This document shows positions 53,432-61,722 of a stretch of DNA of 64,000 bases, one piece after another (position 1 is the stretch's first letter; every line of letters begins with the position of its first letter). The notes under the pieces were generated by a model that was not told where the DNA came from, made no database searches, and was given only the letters and a program-made list of their open reading frames with translations. Position numbers and translations under genes: made by a program. Where the stretch lies: NCBI RefSeq assembly GCF_001551835.1, contig NZ_LODL01000019.1:237859-301858 (forward strand), in the 5' to 3' direction. This stretch comes from Dechloromonas denitrificans (GTDB taxonomy: Bacteria; Pseudomonadota; Gammaproteobacteria; Burkholderiales; Rhodocyclaceae).

Positions 53432-53965
53432 TCAATTCCTGAACAACCGGCCGGGCAACATGCGCCGCAGGCTGCCGTCACCCTGTATCGCATGCTTGGC
53501 GGCACCGGCCACATGCAAGACGATCAACCCGGCCCCGCCCCAGGCCGCCGCCACGTGCAGCAGCTTGAAAACGCCGTTCAGGCCTTCATCGGGCCAGCCG
53601 AGCTTGAGCACTTCAAGACCGAAGAACTTCAGCGGATAGGTGCTGAAGGACGAGGCCAGATAGCCGGCCAGCGGCGCCAGCAGCAGGAAGGCGTAGAGCG
53701 CGTGGTGAGTCAGGTGGGCGAGCTTCGCTTCCCAGCCTGAAACGGTGAGCGGTGGCGGCGGCTGCCGGCGGCGCCAGGCGAGGCGGATGGCGAGCAGCAG
53801 CAGGACGAGCAGGCCAAAGGACTTGTGCAGGCTGTAGGCCGCCGTGCGCTCGGCGCCCTTGGGCAGATCGATCATCGTCCAGCCGCGCCAGAGCAGCCAG
53901 CAGACGATGACCGCCATCCCCCAGTGCAGAATGATGGCGGGCAGGGAGTAACGGGCGTTGTTCAT
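53432..53965 (-). CDS. cytochrome b561
   Basis: A 177-residue four-helix membrane cytochrome of the bacterial b561 family. Haem His candidates are in IILHWGMAV, YSLHKSFGL, KLLHVAAAWGG and GLIVLHVAGAAKHA. It passes electrons across the inner membrane, usually to or from quinone. It is the last gene of the PedF operon and overlaps the beta-propeller gene stop, so it probably links the periplasmic c-type cytochrome pool to the quinone pool. Confidence 0.9.
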   Translation of the reverse strand: MNNARYSLPAIILHWGMAVIVCWLLWRGWTMIDLPKGAERTAAYSLHKSFGLLVLLLLAIRLAWRRRQPPPPLTVSGWEAKLAHLTHHALYAFLLLAPLAGYLASSFSTYPLKFFGLEVLKLGWPDEGLNGVFKLLHVAAAWGGAGLIVLHVAGAAKHAIQGDGSLRRMLPGRLFRN

Positions 53966-54903
53966 CGGATGCTGACGCCCCAGGGCAGTTCACCAACCTC
54001 GATATCGCTCAGCTTCTTGAAGCTGGCCGTATCGATCACCGAAACGCTGTTCGAGCGCCCGTTGGCGACGTAGAGCTTGGCGCCATCCGGCGTCAGCGCC
54101 ATGTTCCATGGCCGCTTGCCGACTTCGACGCTGGCCACCACCGTGTTGCTGGCAGTGTCGATCGCCATTACCGACGGATCGCGCCCATTCGAGACGAAAA
54201 CCCGCTTGCCGTCGGGGTGTACCGCCAGGCCGTTGGGGTATTGCCCGGCCTGGATTTCGGCCACCACCCGCTGCGCTGCGACGTCGATCGCGTAAACCTT
54301 GCCGGCCATTTCACAGGCGACGTAGGCGCGGCTGCCATCGGGCAGGAAGGCGATGCCGCGCGGCCGCTTACCGACCGCGATGCTCGCCACCTGGCGGCGG
54401 GCCGCGACATCGATGACGTCAAGCTGCTCGGCCTCTTCGGCGCTGACGTAGAGCCAGCGGCCATCGGGACTGAACACGGCATGCTCGGGGTTGCGGCCGC
54501 GCACCTTGATGCGGGCTACTTCCCTGCCCTCCGGCGCGGTCAGCAGGACGACGCTGTTGTCGTCCTCGACGGCCACCGCCAGCAGCTTGCCATCGGCCGA
54601 CAGGCTGATGCCTTCCGGCGAATCGCCGAGGCGGACGCTGCGCAGCAGCTTGCCGGACGCGGTATCGACGATGAGCAGGCTGCCGGCCTTGGCGTCGGTC
54701 AGATAGAGATGGGCGCCACCATCGCTGGCCGAACCGCGCGGCCGCTGGCCGACGACGATCTCACCCTGCCGCCGGTCGGTCGCTGTGTCGATAATGCTGA
54801 CGCTGGCCGATTTTTCGTTCGGTACATAAGCCAGCGGGCCAGCCAGCGCCGGGCCGGCGAAAGCCAGCGCCAGCGCGGCAAGAAGCGGAGTCAGGGAGCG
54901 CAT
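53962..54903 (-). CDS. PQQ-dependent catabolism-associated beta-propeller protein (YVTN family)
   Basis: A 313-residue exported protein (signal ending GPALA) with seven YVTN-type repeats (LAYVPNEKSASVSIIDTATD, RGIAFLPDGSRAYVACE, LAVHPDGKRVFVSNG, ALTPDGAKLYVANG). This matches the beta-propeller family found with PQQ alcohol oxidation. The role is unknown; it may bind a cofactor or a dehydrogenase. It lies between the XoxJ-like binding protein and cytochrome b561, all overlapping or nearly so. Confidence 0.87.
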   Translation of the reverse strand: MRSLTPLLAALALAFAGPALAGPLAYVPNEKSASVSIIDTATDRRQGEIVVGQRPRGSASDGGAHLYLTDAKAGSLLIVDTASGKLLRSVRLGDSPEGISLSADGKLLAVAVEDDNSVVLLTAPEGREVARIKVRGRNPEHAVFSPDGRWLYVSAEEAEQLDVIDVAARRQVASIAVGKRPRGIAFLPDGSRAYVACEMAGKVYAIDVAAQRVVAEIQAGQYPNGLAVHPDGKRVFVSNGRDPSVMAIDTASNTVVASVEVGKRPWNMALTPDGAKLYVANGRSNSVSVIDTASFKKLSDIEVGELPWGVSIR

Positions 54904-54910
54904 ATCGACC

Positions 54911-55762
54911 TCAGGCGGGGTGATGGGAAATACCGTGACGCTTGAAAATGGCCGCCACCGTACCGTCGCGCTTCAGATCGGCAAGGGCCGCGGCAATCGC
55001 CTCGGCCAGCTCCTTTTCCTCAGCCTTGACGGCCATACCGAGCGGCCAGCCGTCGATCTTCAGTTCGGCGAACTTCGGCGTATCGAGCGCGTACCCCTGT
55101 TGACCCTTGAGGCCGGCTTCCAGTTCAGCGCGCGGCGCCAGCACGGCGGCCAGTTCGCCTTTGGCAAAGGCCTGCGTCGCCTCGCCGACCGTCGCAAAAT
55201 GCACGACATTCTCGCGCAGCCGGCCATTCAGCACGCCGAGCAGGAAGGAGTCGGCCAGCGATGCCGTTTCGACGCCGATCTTTTCCCGGGTGAAGATTTC
55301 CAGCGCCACCGCGGCCGACCCGGACAGTACCGGCACGCGTTCCGGCTTGCGGGCCAGGGCCAGCGATTCGCGATGATAGGCACCGAAGATGCGCACCTTG
55401 TCGTTGGCCCGCGCCAGATGCTCGTCGACCGGCACGTGCAGCATCACATCGGCCGGCTGGGTGCCGAGGTAATGACCTTTCCAGACCATGTTGCGCAGGT
55501 CGTCGTTCATGTCCTCGTCGGCATTGAAACCGACGATTTCCGGGGCCAGGCCGAGCTTTTCGGCAATCGCCCGACCGAGATCGGCATCGATGCCCTTGCC
55601 GCCCTTCATCGAGTAGGGCGGAAAATCGTTATAAACGGCGATGCGCAGGCGGCCGCGCTGGCGAATGGCGGCCAACCCGCCATCTTCGGCCAGAACCGGC
55701 AGCGCCAGCAGGAGCGGCGAGGCGGCAAGCGCCTTCAGCCAGAGGCGGCGATCAGTCTTCAT
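54911..55762 (-). CDS. quinoprotein-associated periplasmic binding protein (MxaJ/XoxJ-like)
   Basis: A 283-residue family 3 solute-binding-fold protein. The start KTDRRLWLKALAASPLLLAL resembles a Tat or Sec signal with a twin Arg. The mature part begins LRIAVYNDFPPYSMKGGKGIDADLGRAIAEKLG and has the two-lobe pattern. No ABC permease is adjacent, which is typical of the XoxJ/MxaJ group that helps PQQ dehydrogenase maturation rather than uptake. It overlaps the PedF-type cytochrome gene by 11 bases. Confidence 0.85.
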   Translation of the reverse strand: MKTDRRLWLKALAASPLLLALPVLAEDGGLAAIRQRGRLRIAVYNDFPPYSMKGGKGIDADLGRAIAEKLGLAPEIVGFNADEDMNDDLRNMVWKGHYLGTQPADVMLHVPVDEHLARANDKVRIFGAYHRESLALARKPERVPVLSGSAAVALEIFTREKIGVETASLADSFLLGVLNGRLRENVVHFATVGEATQAFAKGELAAVLAPRAELEAGLKGQQGYALDTPKFAELKIDGWPLGMAVKAEEKELAEAIAAALADLKRDGTVAAIFKRHGISHHPA

Positions 55763-56180
55763 GGACGGTTTCCAGCCAGGTACGGATGGCCCACATCGCT
55801 TCCTGGCTCAGCGTGCCTTCGAACGGCGGCATGTAGACACGGCCGTCGCGCACGGCGCCCTTGCGGATGCGCTGCATGAATACTTCGTCGCCTTCGTCGC
55901 CGAGCGGCAGATAACGCAGGTCCGGCGCGATGCCGCCGGAAATGGCGCCAAGACCGTGGCAGCGGGCACAGTTCTGATTGAAGGCGGAATCGCCGATGCG
56001 AATCGCCGTCTTGTCCTTGCGGTAGGGGTTGGCGGCCTGCCAGTCGGCGCCCAGGTTCTTCAGGCCGGTGGTGTCGACCGCCTGCGGCACGACATCGCCG
56101 TGGGCAAAGACTTGCGGGGCGGCCGTGCCAATGAACAGGGCAGCAACAACAGCACCGAGATAGCGGACAGATTTTTTCAC
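55752..56180 (-). CDS. pedF: cytochrome c-550 PedF
   Basis: A 142-residue exported class I cytochrome c (signal ending PQVFA, mature HGDVVPQAVD). Haem motif CARCH follows NPYRKDKTAIRIGDSAFNQN, and the Met ligand region is VYMPPFEGTLSQEAMW. It matches PedF, the direct electron acceptor of PQQ ethanol dehydrogenases. It is the first gene of a minus-strand operon (pedF, xoxJ-like, propeller, b561) behind a sigma-54-type promoter at 56229-56245. Confidence 0.9.
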   Translation of the reverse strand: MKKSVRYLGAVVAALFIGTAAPQVFAHGDVVPQAVDTTGLKNLGADWQAANPYRKDKTAIRIGDSAFNQNCARCHGLGAISGGIAPDLRYLPLGDEGDEVFMQRIRKGAVRDGRVYMPPFEGTLSQEAMWAIRTWLETVHED

Positions 56181-56215
56181 AATGGCTCCTTTGGTGAGTA
56201 CGTTTAACAGCTTGT

Positions 56216-56221
56216 GTGCTC
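56216..56221. promoter_or_regulatory. possible enhancer half-site (GTGCTC)
   Basis: The complement of GAGCAC, 122 bases upstream of the plus-strand -24 element at 56340. Confidence 0.3.
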
Positions 56222-56228
56222 ATCCTTC

Positions 56229-56245
56229 TGCAAAGCCTGTGCCAG
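56229..56245 (-). promoter_or_regulatory. sigma-54 promoter of the pedF operon
   Basis: On the minus strand CTGGCACAGGCTTTGCA has GG and GC separated by ten bases, an excellent -24/-12 match. The -12 lies about 50 bases from the pedF start. Confidence 0.8.
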
Positions 56246-56337
56246 GGACGCGTCACTGTCCAGCGAGAAATGCAAATGCCTGCATCGCAACTATTGATCC
56301 CGGGGCCGGCAACTCTCCGGGGAAAATATGGTCCGAT

Positions 56338-56354
56338 CTGGCACAGCATTTGCT
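56338..56354 (+). promoter_or_regulatory. sigma-54 promoter of the AcoR-like activator gene
   Basis: CTGGCACAGCATTTGCT: GG (56340-56341), GC (56352-56353), ten bases between. The start codon is at 56460. A GTGCTC near-palindrome (CAGCAGTGCTCG, 56365-56376) lies about 127 bases upstream of the divergent pedF promoter. Confidence 0.75.
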
Positions 56355-56459
56355 CACCTTTCCGCAGCAGTGCTCGGTGCATTGCTAATAAAATGTGCAA
56401 GTGTTACGTTATGAAACAATAAAAAATACAAAAATGACAACTGGAATGCTGGAGGAGAG

Positions 56460-58445
56460 ATGGGACAACTTCAACTTGCGGCCGACACACATGGCCAGCG
56501 CCTGCAACAAGCCCGGCAGCTATTTTTCGACCGTGGCGACCTGCCCGAGGGCCTGGTCGATCCGCTGATCCTCCGCTCCTGGGAACGCTGCCTGCGCTTC
56601 GGCCTGACCGAGCAGCACCCGCTGCCCGGTGTCGAGTCGCTCGACCGCGTCGCACTGAAAACCGAGCAGGACCGCAACCGCTACCTGCTGGCCCAGGGCC
56701 GGCCGATCATGGAACATGTTTTCGAACAGATCCGCGAATCGGGCAGCATGGTCGTCCTCGCCGACGCCAACGGCTTGCTGCTGGAAACCGTCGGCGATCC
56801 TGACTTCGTCGACCGGGCCGACCGCATCGCCCTGATGGCCGGCGCCTCCTGGGATGAAAACCAGCGCGGCACCAACGCCATCGGCACCGCCTTGGCCGAA
56901 GAAGCGCCGACCGAAGTACTCGGCGCCGAACACTTTCTTGAACACAACGGCTTTCTGACCTGTTGCGCCTGTCCGATCTTCGGGCCGGATGGCCGGGTCA
57001 TCGGCGTCCTCGACATTTCCGGCGACTATCGCAGCCAGCAGCGCCACACCCTCGGCCTGGTCCGCCTGTCGTCGGCCATCGTCGAAAAGCGCCTGTTCGA
57101 AACGATCCACGCCCGCGACATCCTGGTCTGCTTCCATAGCCGGGCCGATTACCTGGGCAGCCCCAAGGAAGGCATCGCCGCCGTCTCGCCAGACGGCCAA
57201 GTGCTGGCGGTGAACCGCAAGGGTCTGGAACTGCTCGGCATTCGCCAGGTCGATGCCGTGCGCCGCGACTTCTCGATCGTTTTTGAAAGCAACCTGTCCG
57301 CCCTCGTCGACCGCCTGCGCGGCAACACGCAAGGCAGTTGCGAAATCTCGGTCAATGGCAAGCAGATCCACGTCCAGTTACGCGGCCAGTTGCCGCCGCT
57401 GAGCATCGCCGGCCGGGTCTACGACGAGCCGACCGCCGTTCGCCCGCCGCCGCGCCGCCAGGAAAACGCTGCCACCCCGCAACTGACGCTGGACACCCTG
57501 AATACCGGCGACGCCCGCCTGCAGGCCGCCATCGACCGCTCCCGGCGCATTCTCGGGCGCGACATCCCGATCCTGATCCAGGGTGAATCCGGCGCTGGCA
57601 AGGAGATGTTCGCCAAGGCCTTCCACAACAGCGGCTCACGGCAGAGCGGCCCCTTCGTCGCGCTGAACTGCGCCTCGATCCCGGAAACGCTGATCGAATC
57701 GGAACTCTTCGGCTACCAGGGCGGTGCCTTCACCGGCGCCCGCAAGGAAGGCGCCCCCGGCAAGATCCAGCAGGCGCATGGCGGCACCCTCTTCCTCGAC
57801 GAAATCGGCGACATGCCGCTCAACCTGCAGGCCCGCCTGCTGCGCGTGCTGCAGGAACGCTGCGTGACGCCGCTCGGCAGTACCCGCGCCATCCAGGTCG
57901 ATATCTCGCTGGTTTGCGCCACCCACCGCAAACTGCGCGAGGAAGTGGCGCGCGGCACTTTCCGCGAAGACCTTTACTACCGGCTGAACGGCATGTGCGT
58001 CACCCTGCCCGCCTTGCGCGAGCGGACCGACATCCGCCAGATGGTCGGCAAACTGGCGGCGGCCGAAACCGGCAACCGGGCGCCGGTCCGTTTCACCGAA
58101 AGCGCCATGCAGGCGCTGGAAAGCTATAGCTGGCCGGGCAATATCCGCCAGTTGTTCAACGTCATCCGGGTCGCCATCGCGCTGCTCGACGACGGCGAAA
58201 CCTTGATCAGCGAAACCCACCTGCCGGAAGAGCTGTTCGAAAGCCTGCCCATCGCCCCGAGCGTGCCGCTCGGCAACAGCGACGTCTGGGCCGCGGCACC
58301 GCTCGACAATGCCGGCAGCCTCGAAGAGATCGGCCGCCAGGCCGCGCTGCGCACGCTGGAAGCGGCCGGCGGCAACATCTCGGCGGCGGCCCGCCAGCTG
58401 GGGATCAGTCGCAACACGCTGTATCGCAAACTGGGCAGGCTGTAA
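56460..58445 (+). CDS. sigma-54-dependent activator, AcoR-like (GAF/AAA+/Fis)
   Basis: A 661-residue enhancer-binding protein. The N-terminal half has a GAF-type sensor (LLETVGDPDFVDRADRIAL, GTNAIGTALAEEAPTEVLGAEHFL, the AcoR-like block) and a PAS-like part. The AAA+ domain has Walker A GESGAGKEMF, the sigma-54 contact loop GAFTGA, Walker B TLFLDEIGDMP and Arg finger region RLNGMCVTLPALRERTDI. A Fis-type HTH (GGNISAAARQLGISRNTLYRKL) closes it. AcoR-type activators respond to acetoin or aldehydes. Its location, divergent from pedF and near other sigma-54-type promoters, makes it the likely master activator of the region. GGAGGAG precedes the ATG. Confidence 0.93.
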   Translation: MGQLQLAADTHGQRLQQARQLFFDRGDLPEGLVDPLILRSWERCLRFGLTEQHPLPGVESLDRVALKTEQDRNRYLLAQGRPIMEHVFEQIRESGSMVVLADANGLLLETVGDPDFVDRADRIALMAGASWDENQRGTNAIGTALAEEAPTEVLGAEHFLEHNGFLTCCACPIFGPDGRVIGVLDISGDYRSQQRHTLGLVRLSSAIVEKRLFETIHARDILVCFHSRADYLGSPKEGIAAVSPDGQVLAVNRKGLELLGIRQVDAVRRDFSIVFESNLSALVDRLRGNTQGSCEISVNGKQIHVQLRGQLPPLSIAGRVYDEPTAVRPPPRRQENAATPQLTLDTLNTGDARLQAAIDRSRRILGRDIPILIQGESGAGKEMFAKAFHNSGSRQSGPFVALNCASIPETLIESELFGYQGGAFTGARKEGAPGKIQQAHGGTLFLDEIGDMPLNLQARLLRVLQERCVTPLGSTRAIQVDISLVCATHRKLREEVARGTFREDLYYRLNGMCVTLPALRERTDIRQMVGKLAAAETGNRAPVRFTESAMQALESYSWPGNIRQLFNVIRVAIALLDDGETLISETHLPEELFESLPIAPSVPLGNSDVWAAAPLDNAGSLEEIGRQAALRTLEAAGGNISAAARQLGISRNTLYRKLGRL

Positions 58446-58466
58446 CACCGCCCCCGGCTAGCGCAG

Positions 58467-58492
58467 AAGGCCCGGTGACCCGGGCCTTTTTT
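58467..58492. terminator. intrinsic terminator after the AcoR-like gene
   Basis: AAGGCCCGG pairs with CCGGGCCTT, followed by six T. It lies between convergent genes; the T run touches the SirB2 stop codon. Confidence 0.85.
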
Positions 58493-58871
58493 ACAGCCAG
58501 GGCAAGGGATTGCGGCTCAGCGCAACGCTGACGATATAGCCGTAGGCGAGCAGCGCCAGAACCAAGTAGCGGGTACGGATCGCCTTGCTCCGGCCACGTT
58601 TCAGGGCCATTGTGCCGAGCAGTATGTAGGCGAGCAGGCCGCCCAGCTTGGCGGTCAGCCAGCCCTGGACGAACGGGTACTGGCCGCTGAGAACGGCCAT
58701 GCTCAGCGCACTGCCGAGCAGCAGCGTATCGACGATATGCGGCAGGACGCGGGCCAGCCGCTGCTGCAGCGCCGGCGACTCGCGCAGCATCCACCAGCCG
58801 CGCAGGCAGAAGCCGAGGCCGCTGAGGACGACGCAGGTGACATGCAGATGTTTCAGGGCGACGTAGATCAT
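58491..58871 (-). CDS. SirB2-family membrane protein
   Basis: A 126-residue protein with four membrane helices. It has the SirB2 pattern (YVALKHLHVTCVVLSGLGF, RVLPHIVDTLLLGSALSMA, KLGGLLAYILLGTMAL). The His residues in KHLHV and LPHIVDT are conserved in the family, which resembles small haem or copper membrane proteins. It overlaps the preceding gene start region by four bases (ATGA) and is the last gene of the minus-strand group. Confidence 0.82.
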   Translation of the reverse strand: MIYVALKHLHVTCVVLSGLGFCLRGWWMLRESPALQQRLARVLPHIVDTLLLGSALSMAVLSGQYPFVQGWLTAKLGGLLAYILLGTMALKRGRSKAIRTRYLVLALLAYGYIVSVALSRNPLPWL

Positions 58872-60181
58872 TTGCTCCCGGCCAACTTGGCTGCCAGCTT
58901 GCCCCGGATATCCCGGCCGAACTGGCGATAGCGGCGGATGGCGCCAAACAGGTTGAGCCACAACCAGCCGCTGGCCAGCGCAAAGCCCAGACCGGCCGGC
59001 CGGGCCAGCCAGTCGGGGAAGAAGACGGCGGCCAGCAACAGCACCAGCGCCGCGACGTAGGCGATCAGCTGCCGCTGCATGGCGGTATCGGCCAGAATCT
59101 TGTTCATGCTCGGCGCCGGAACCTTGGCCTGACCCTGATTCTGCAGATGGGTCCAGGCCAGGAAGGGAACGATCTTGTAGAGCATGCCGACAATGAAGGG
59201 CAGGAAACCGCCGCCAACCAGCAGGATGCCGAAGAGCAGGGTCCAGCCAGTCAAATCGCTGGCGGCCGGCCAGAGTGCTGCGGTCAACAGCATCAAAAGG
59301 GCAAAAATGCTCGCCGTCAGCCCCAGTTGCCAGTAATGATAGGTAGCATCGGCCCGCGCCCGCCGCCGTTGTTGTTGCAGGCGCAGCGTCAGGCCGGCGA
59401 AGGCGATGCCGACGATCGCCGCCAGCCCCTGGCAAAGCCGGATCAGCGCATTGAGGTCAAAAAATACGGCGGCGCTCCACAGCAGCAGCAGGCTCAGCAT
59501 GGCCAGCGGAAACCACCAGCTCGGCTTGGCCGGATAACCCGGCGTCAACTGGAACATCGGGACCACGACGTAGGCGATGGCGGCGAGCAGCACGCCGGCC
59601 CAGCCGCCCAGGCCCCAGCCGGCATGCAGGTCGGTCAGTACCGGCAGCGGCAAGGCCCAGCCATGGGCCAGCGCGAAGGCCATCACGGCACCGAGGGCGA
59701 CGACGCCGAACAGGCCGAACAAGGCCAGCTTCAGGCCACGAATGGTCGGGCTGGTCGACGGCACGCCGATCAGCGCCAGCGTCGTGGCGACCAGGAAAAC
59801 CAGTACCGTCACGGCAAGCAGCAAGGCGGCAGCGCTCAATAGCAGCGGCTGGCCCAGATAGAAGCCACCGGCCAGCAGCAAGGCACCGATACTGAGGCCG
59901 AGATGGAGAATCGTCGCGATCAGCAGCGGGCGTTTCAGGTTGGCCCCGGCCACCACAGGCAGGATCTGGATCAGCGCGCCGAGCATGACCTGCAGCATGA
60001 AGCCGACTGTCATCAGGTGGGTCGCGGCCAGCGTCGCCGGCATCCAGCGCGAGGCGAACAGGGCCGGCCCTTCGAGCAGCAGCAACAGCCCGGCCAGCAC
60101 GGCGAACAGCGGCGCCGTGACAAAAAACCGGAGCGGTGCCGCGAAGGGAGGCGTGTTTTCGAAAGAGAGCAAGGCTTGCAT
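58868..60181 (-). CDS. polytopic membrane protein, CcoN/NnrS-like
   Basis: A 437-residue protein with about 12 membrane helices and conserved His: AATHLMTVGFMLQVMLGALIQI, DLHAGWGLGGWAGVLL and FLAWTHLQNQG. This is the pattern of the haem-copper oxidase subunit I-like/NnrS group without a complete copper site. NnrS-type proteins protect against nitric oxide or are tied to denitrification. It is followed by SirB2 and preceded by DUF2249 and hemerythrin genes, so respiratory gas handling is a good guess. Confidence 0.7.
   Translation of the reverse strand: MQALLSFENTPPFAAPLRFFVTAPLFAVLAGLLLLLEGPALFASRWMPATLAATHLMTVGFMLQVMLGALIQILPVVAGANLKRPLLIATILHLGLSIGALLLAGGFYLGQPLLLSAAALLLAVTVLVFLVATTLALIGVPSTSPTIRGLKLALFGLFGVVALGAVMAFALAHGWALPLPVLTDLHAGWGLGGWAGVLLAAIAYVVVPMFQLTPGYPAKPSWWFPLAMLSLLLLWSAAVFFDLNALIRLCQGLAAIVGIAFAGLTLRLQQQRRRARADATYHYWQLGLTASIFALLMLLTAALWPAASDLTGWTLLFGILLVGGGFLPFIVGMLYKIVPFLAWTHLQNQGQAKVPAPSMNKILADTAMQRQLIAYVAALVLLLAAVFFPDWLARPAGLGFALASGWLWLNLFGAIRRYRQFGRDIRGKLAAKLAGSK
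59275..59310 (+). repeat. dispersed GCGGTCGAC repeat, copy inside the membrane protein gene
   Basis: GTGCTGCGGTCAACAGCATC followed by AAAAGGGCAAAAATGC. It has one change in the core (TCAAC) and encodes part of a membrane helix (antisense orientation to the gene). Confidence 0.55.
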
Positions 60182-60208
60182 CGGGTGATGCGGCTCAGCT
60201 TGCGCGCA

Positions 60209-60436
60209 TCACGGCCAGATCAGGATTTCGTAGGTACCGTCCGGCATCAGTTCGGTCTCGTAGGCGTGACCGTTCTGCTTCAGCACCTTGTAGAGCGGAT
60301 GCGGCTCGCGGTAGAGCAGCAGCAGCATCTTCTCGCCATCCTTCAGGAGATCGAGCATTTCCATGGTCTTGACGAAAGGCTCGGGCGGCTCCATGAAACG
60401 GGCGTCGACGACATGCGGTGTTTTGGGATGACTCAT
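60209..60436 (-). CDS. DUF2249 domain protein
   Basis: A 75-residue soluble protein with the DUF2249 pattern (VDARFMEPPEPFVKTMEMLDLL, LLLLYREPHPLYKVLKQNGH, YEILIW). This SirA/TusA-like fold is common next to hemerythrin and nitric oxide reductase genes. It overlaps the hemerythrin stop (ATGA). Confidence 0.85.
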   Translation of the reverse strand: MSHPKTPHVVDARFMEPPEPFVKTMEMLDLLKDGEKMLLLLYREPHPLYKVLKQNGHAYETELMPDGTYEILIWP

Positions 60437-60879
60437 GCTTCGGACAATTCGCTTTCCAGGTGTTGAAGGACGGCCGGCAGTTCCTCGGTCAGATGCTGGT
60501 CGCACATCGGGTAGAGAATATTCTCTTCCTTCATGTTGTGCTGCTGCATCATGATCAGCAGGGTTTCCGCCTGGCCGAGGTAATCCTCGGTATTGCCCGC
60601 GCCCAGCGCAGCGGCTGCTTCATCGAGCAGCGCACGCATCTGCGCGTGTTCCATGCGCATGACCTGGGTCGGCCCCATGCTCATGCCGGTCTTGGCTTCG
60701 AAAGTCGGGAAAAGGGTTTTTTCCTCGGCTGCGAAATGGGCCAGGATGGCCGACTGGAAATGCGCGAAAGCGGCGCGGGCGGCTTCGATATTGTTCTTGG
60801 CCATGGCCTGCTCGGCCTCGGCAAACAGATCATCGCAATGGCGATGATCGTCGGTCATGAAAGTTCTGATGGTGGTCAT
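60433..60879 (-). CDS. hemerythrin domain protein
   Basis: A 148-residue four-helix-bundle protein with the di-iron ligands: His in DDHRHCDDLF, His/Glu in AHFAAEEKTLFP, the HAQM His in MRMEHAQMR and HNMKEENILYP. It binds oxygen or nitric oxide reversibly. It starts the short operon with DUF2249, and an FNR/Dnr-like box lies about 65 bases upstream. Confidence 0.9.
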   Translation of the reverse strand: MTTIRTFMTDDHRHCDDLFAEAEQAMAKNNIEAARAAFAHFQSAILAHFAAEEKTLFPTFEAKTGMSMGPTQVMRMEHAQMRALLDEAAAALGAGNTEDYLGQAETLLIMMQQHNMKEENILYPMCDQHLTEELPAVLQHLESELSEA

Positions 60880-60937
60880 GGCTCACTCTTGGCGTTGGGC
60901 TAGGGCCCCATTCTCGGGGCCACCGCCAGCGGCCACC

Positions 60938-60951
60938 TTGACCGCCGTCAA
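60938..60951 (-). promoter_or_regulatory. FNR/Dnr-like site upstream of the hemerythrin operon
   Basis: TTGAC-CGCC-GTCAA is a perfect inverted repeat of the FNR/NnrR half-site TTGAC. The position is right for activation of the gene starting at 60879. It differs from the FNR consensus by one base in each half. Confidence 0.45.
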
Positions 60952-60963
60952 ATCCCGCAAGAA

Positions 60964-61704
60964 TCAGGCTTTGACGATACCGACCTGCAGGTCGTCGAAC
61001 CAGTTGATGAAGCGCTGGACGTCGGCGCCACGGTAGATCGCACCGTGTTGCGGGCAGAGCATGTCGATATCCATCTGCGACACCCGCTCGCACCAGCGGC
61101 GCTTGGCCTCGTTCGACCCCATCCAGCGCCGGTGAAAACCTTCGGCATGGCGGATGTGACGATCGAAGTCCTCGACGAACAGGCTGTCCTCACCGGGCGG
61201 CAGGAGTGCCGCGCCGACATCGCCGGAGAACATCACCTTGGCGATCTTGTCGTAAAGGTTGAAATTGCCGGACGAATGCAGGTAATGCGCCGGCACCGCC
61301 TGCAGGATCAGGCCTTCCAGCGAAATGTCGGTGCCTTCGTCGGGGATCGGCACGAAGGTATCCGCCGTACCGCCGAAATGCGGGATGAAACTGCTCCACA
61401 ACCAACTGACGTAGCAGCGCATGCCAGGATTGAATTCGAGCCACAGGGCCAGTGAGGAACAGATGTCCGGGTCCTGGTGCGAGGCGAAGATGCCGGCCAG
61501 CGCCGACGGATCGAACTCGGCCGACAACGCCGAAAAGACGGCCGGGAAGATTTCGGCGCCGCCCGGGTCGAGCAGCAGCCCCTTGCCACCGTGGGTCACC
61601 AGGTATTCGTTGGTATCGACCAGGTAATTGGGCTTGTCCGGATCGCGCACGATCGCCACCCACTTGTGGTTGCCCTGCTGGAAAATGGTCTTGGTTGTTT
61701 TCAC
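60964..61704 (-). CDS. oxygen-binding di-iron protein (ODP, flavodiiron-like MBL fold)
   Basis: A 246-residue metallo-beta-lactamase-fold protein of the FprA-like group without the flavodoxin domain. Ligand regions: NEYLVTHGGKGLLLDPGG, FASHQDPDICSSL (the H-x-D motif of the group), QAVPAHYLHSSGNFNLYD, KVMFSGDVGAAL and CPQHGAIYRG. Such proteins bind oxygen at a di-iron centre and act as sensors near chemotaxis-like proteins. It is followed upstream by the receptor-like gene at 61723, 18 bases apart. Confidence 0.85.
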   Translation of the reverse strand: MKTTKTIFQQGNHKWVAIVRDPDKPNYLVDTNEYLVTHGGKGLLLDPGGAEIFPAVFSALSAEFDPSALAGIFASHQDPDICSSLALWLEFNPGMRCYVSWLWSSFIPHFGGTADTFVPIPDEGTDISLEGLILQAVPAHYLHSSGNFNLYDKIAKVMFSGDVGAALLPPGEDSLFVEDFDRHIRHAEGFHRRWMGSNEAKRRWCERVSQMDIDMLCPQHGAIYRGADVQRFINWFDDLQVGIVKA

Positions 61705-61722
61705 GTATCCCCTCCCGGAATC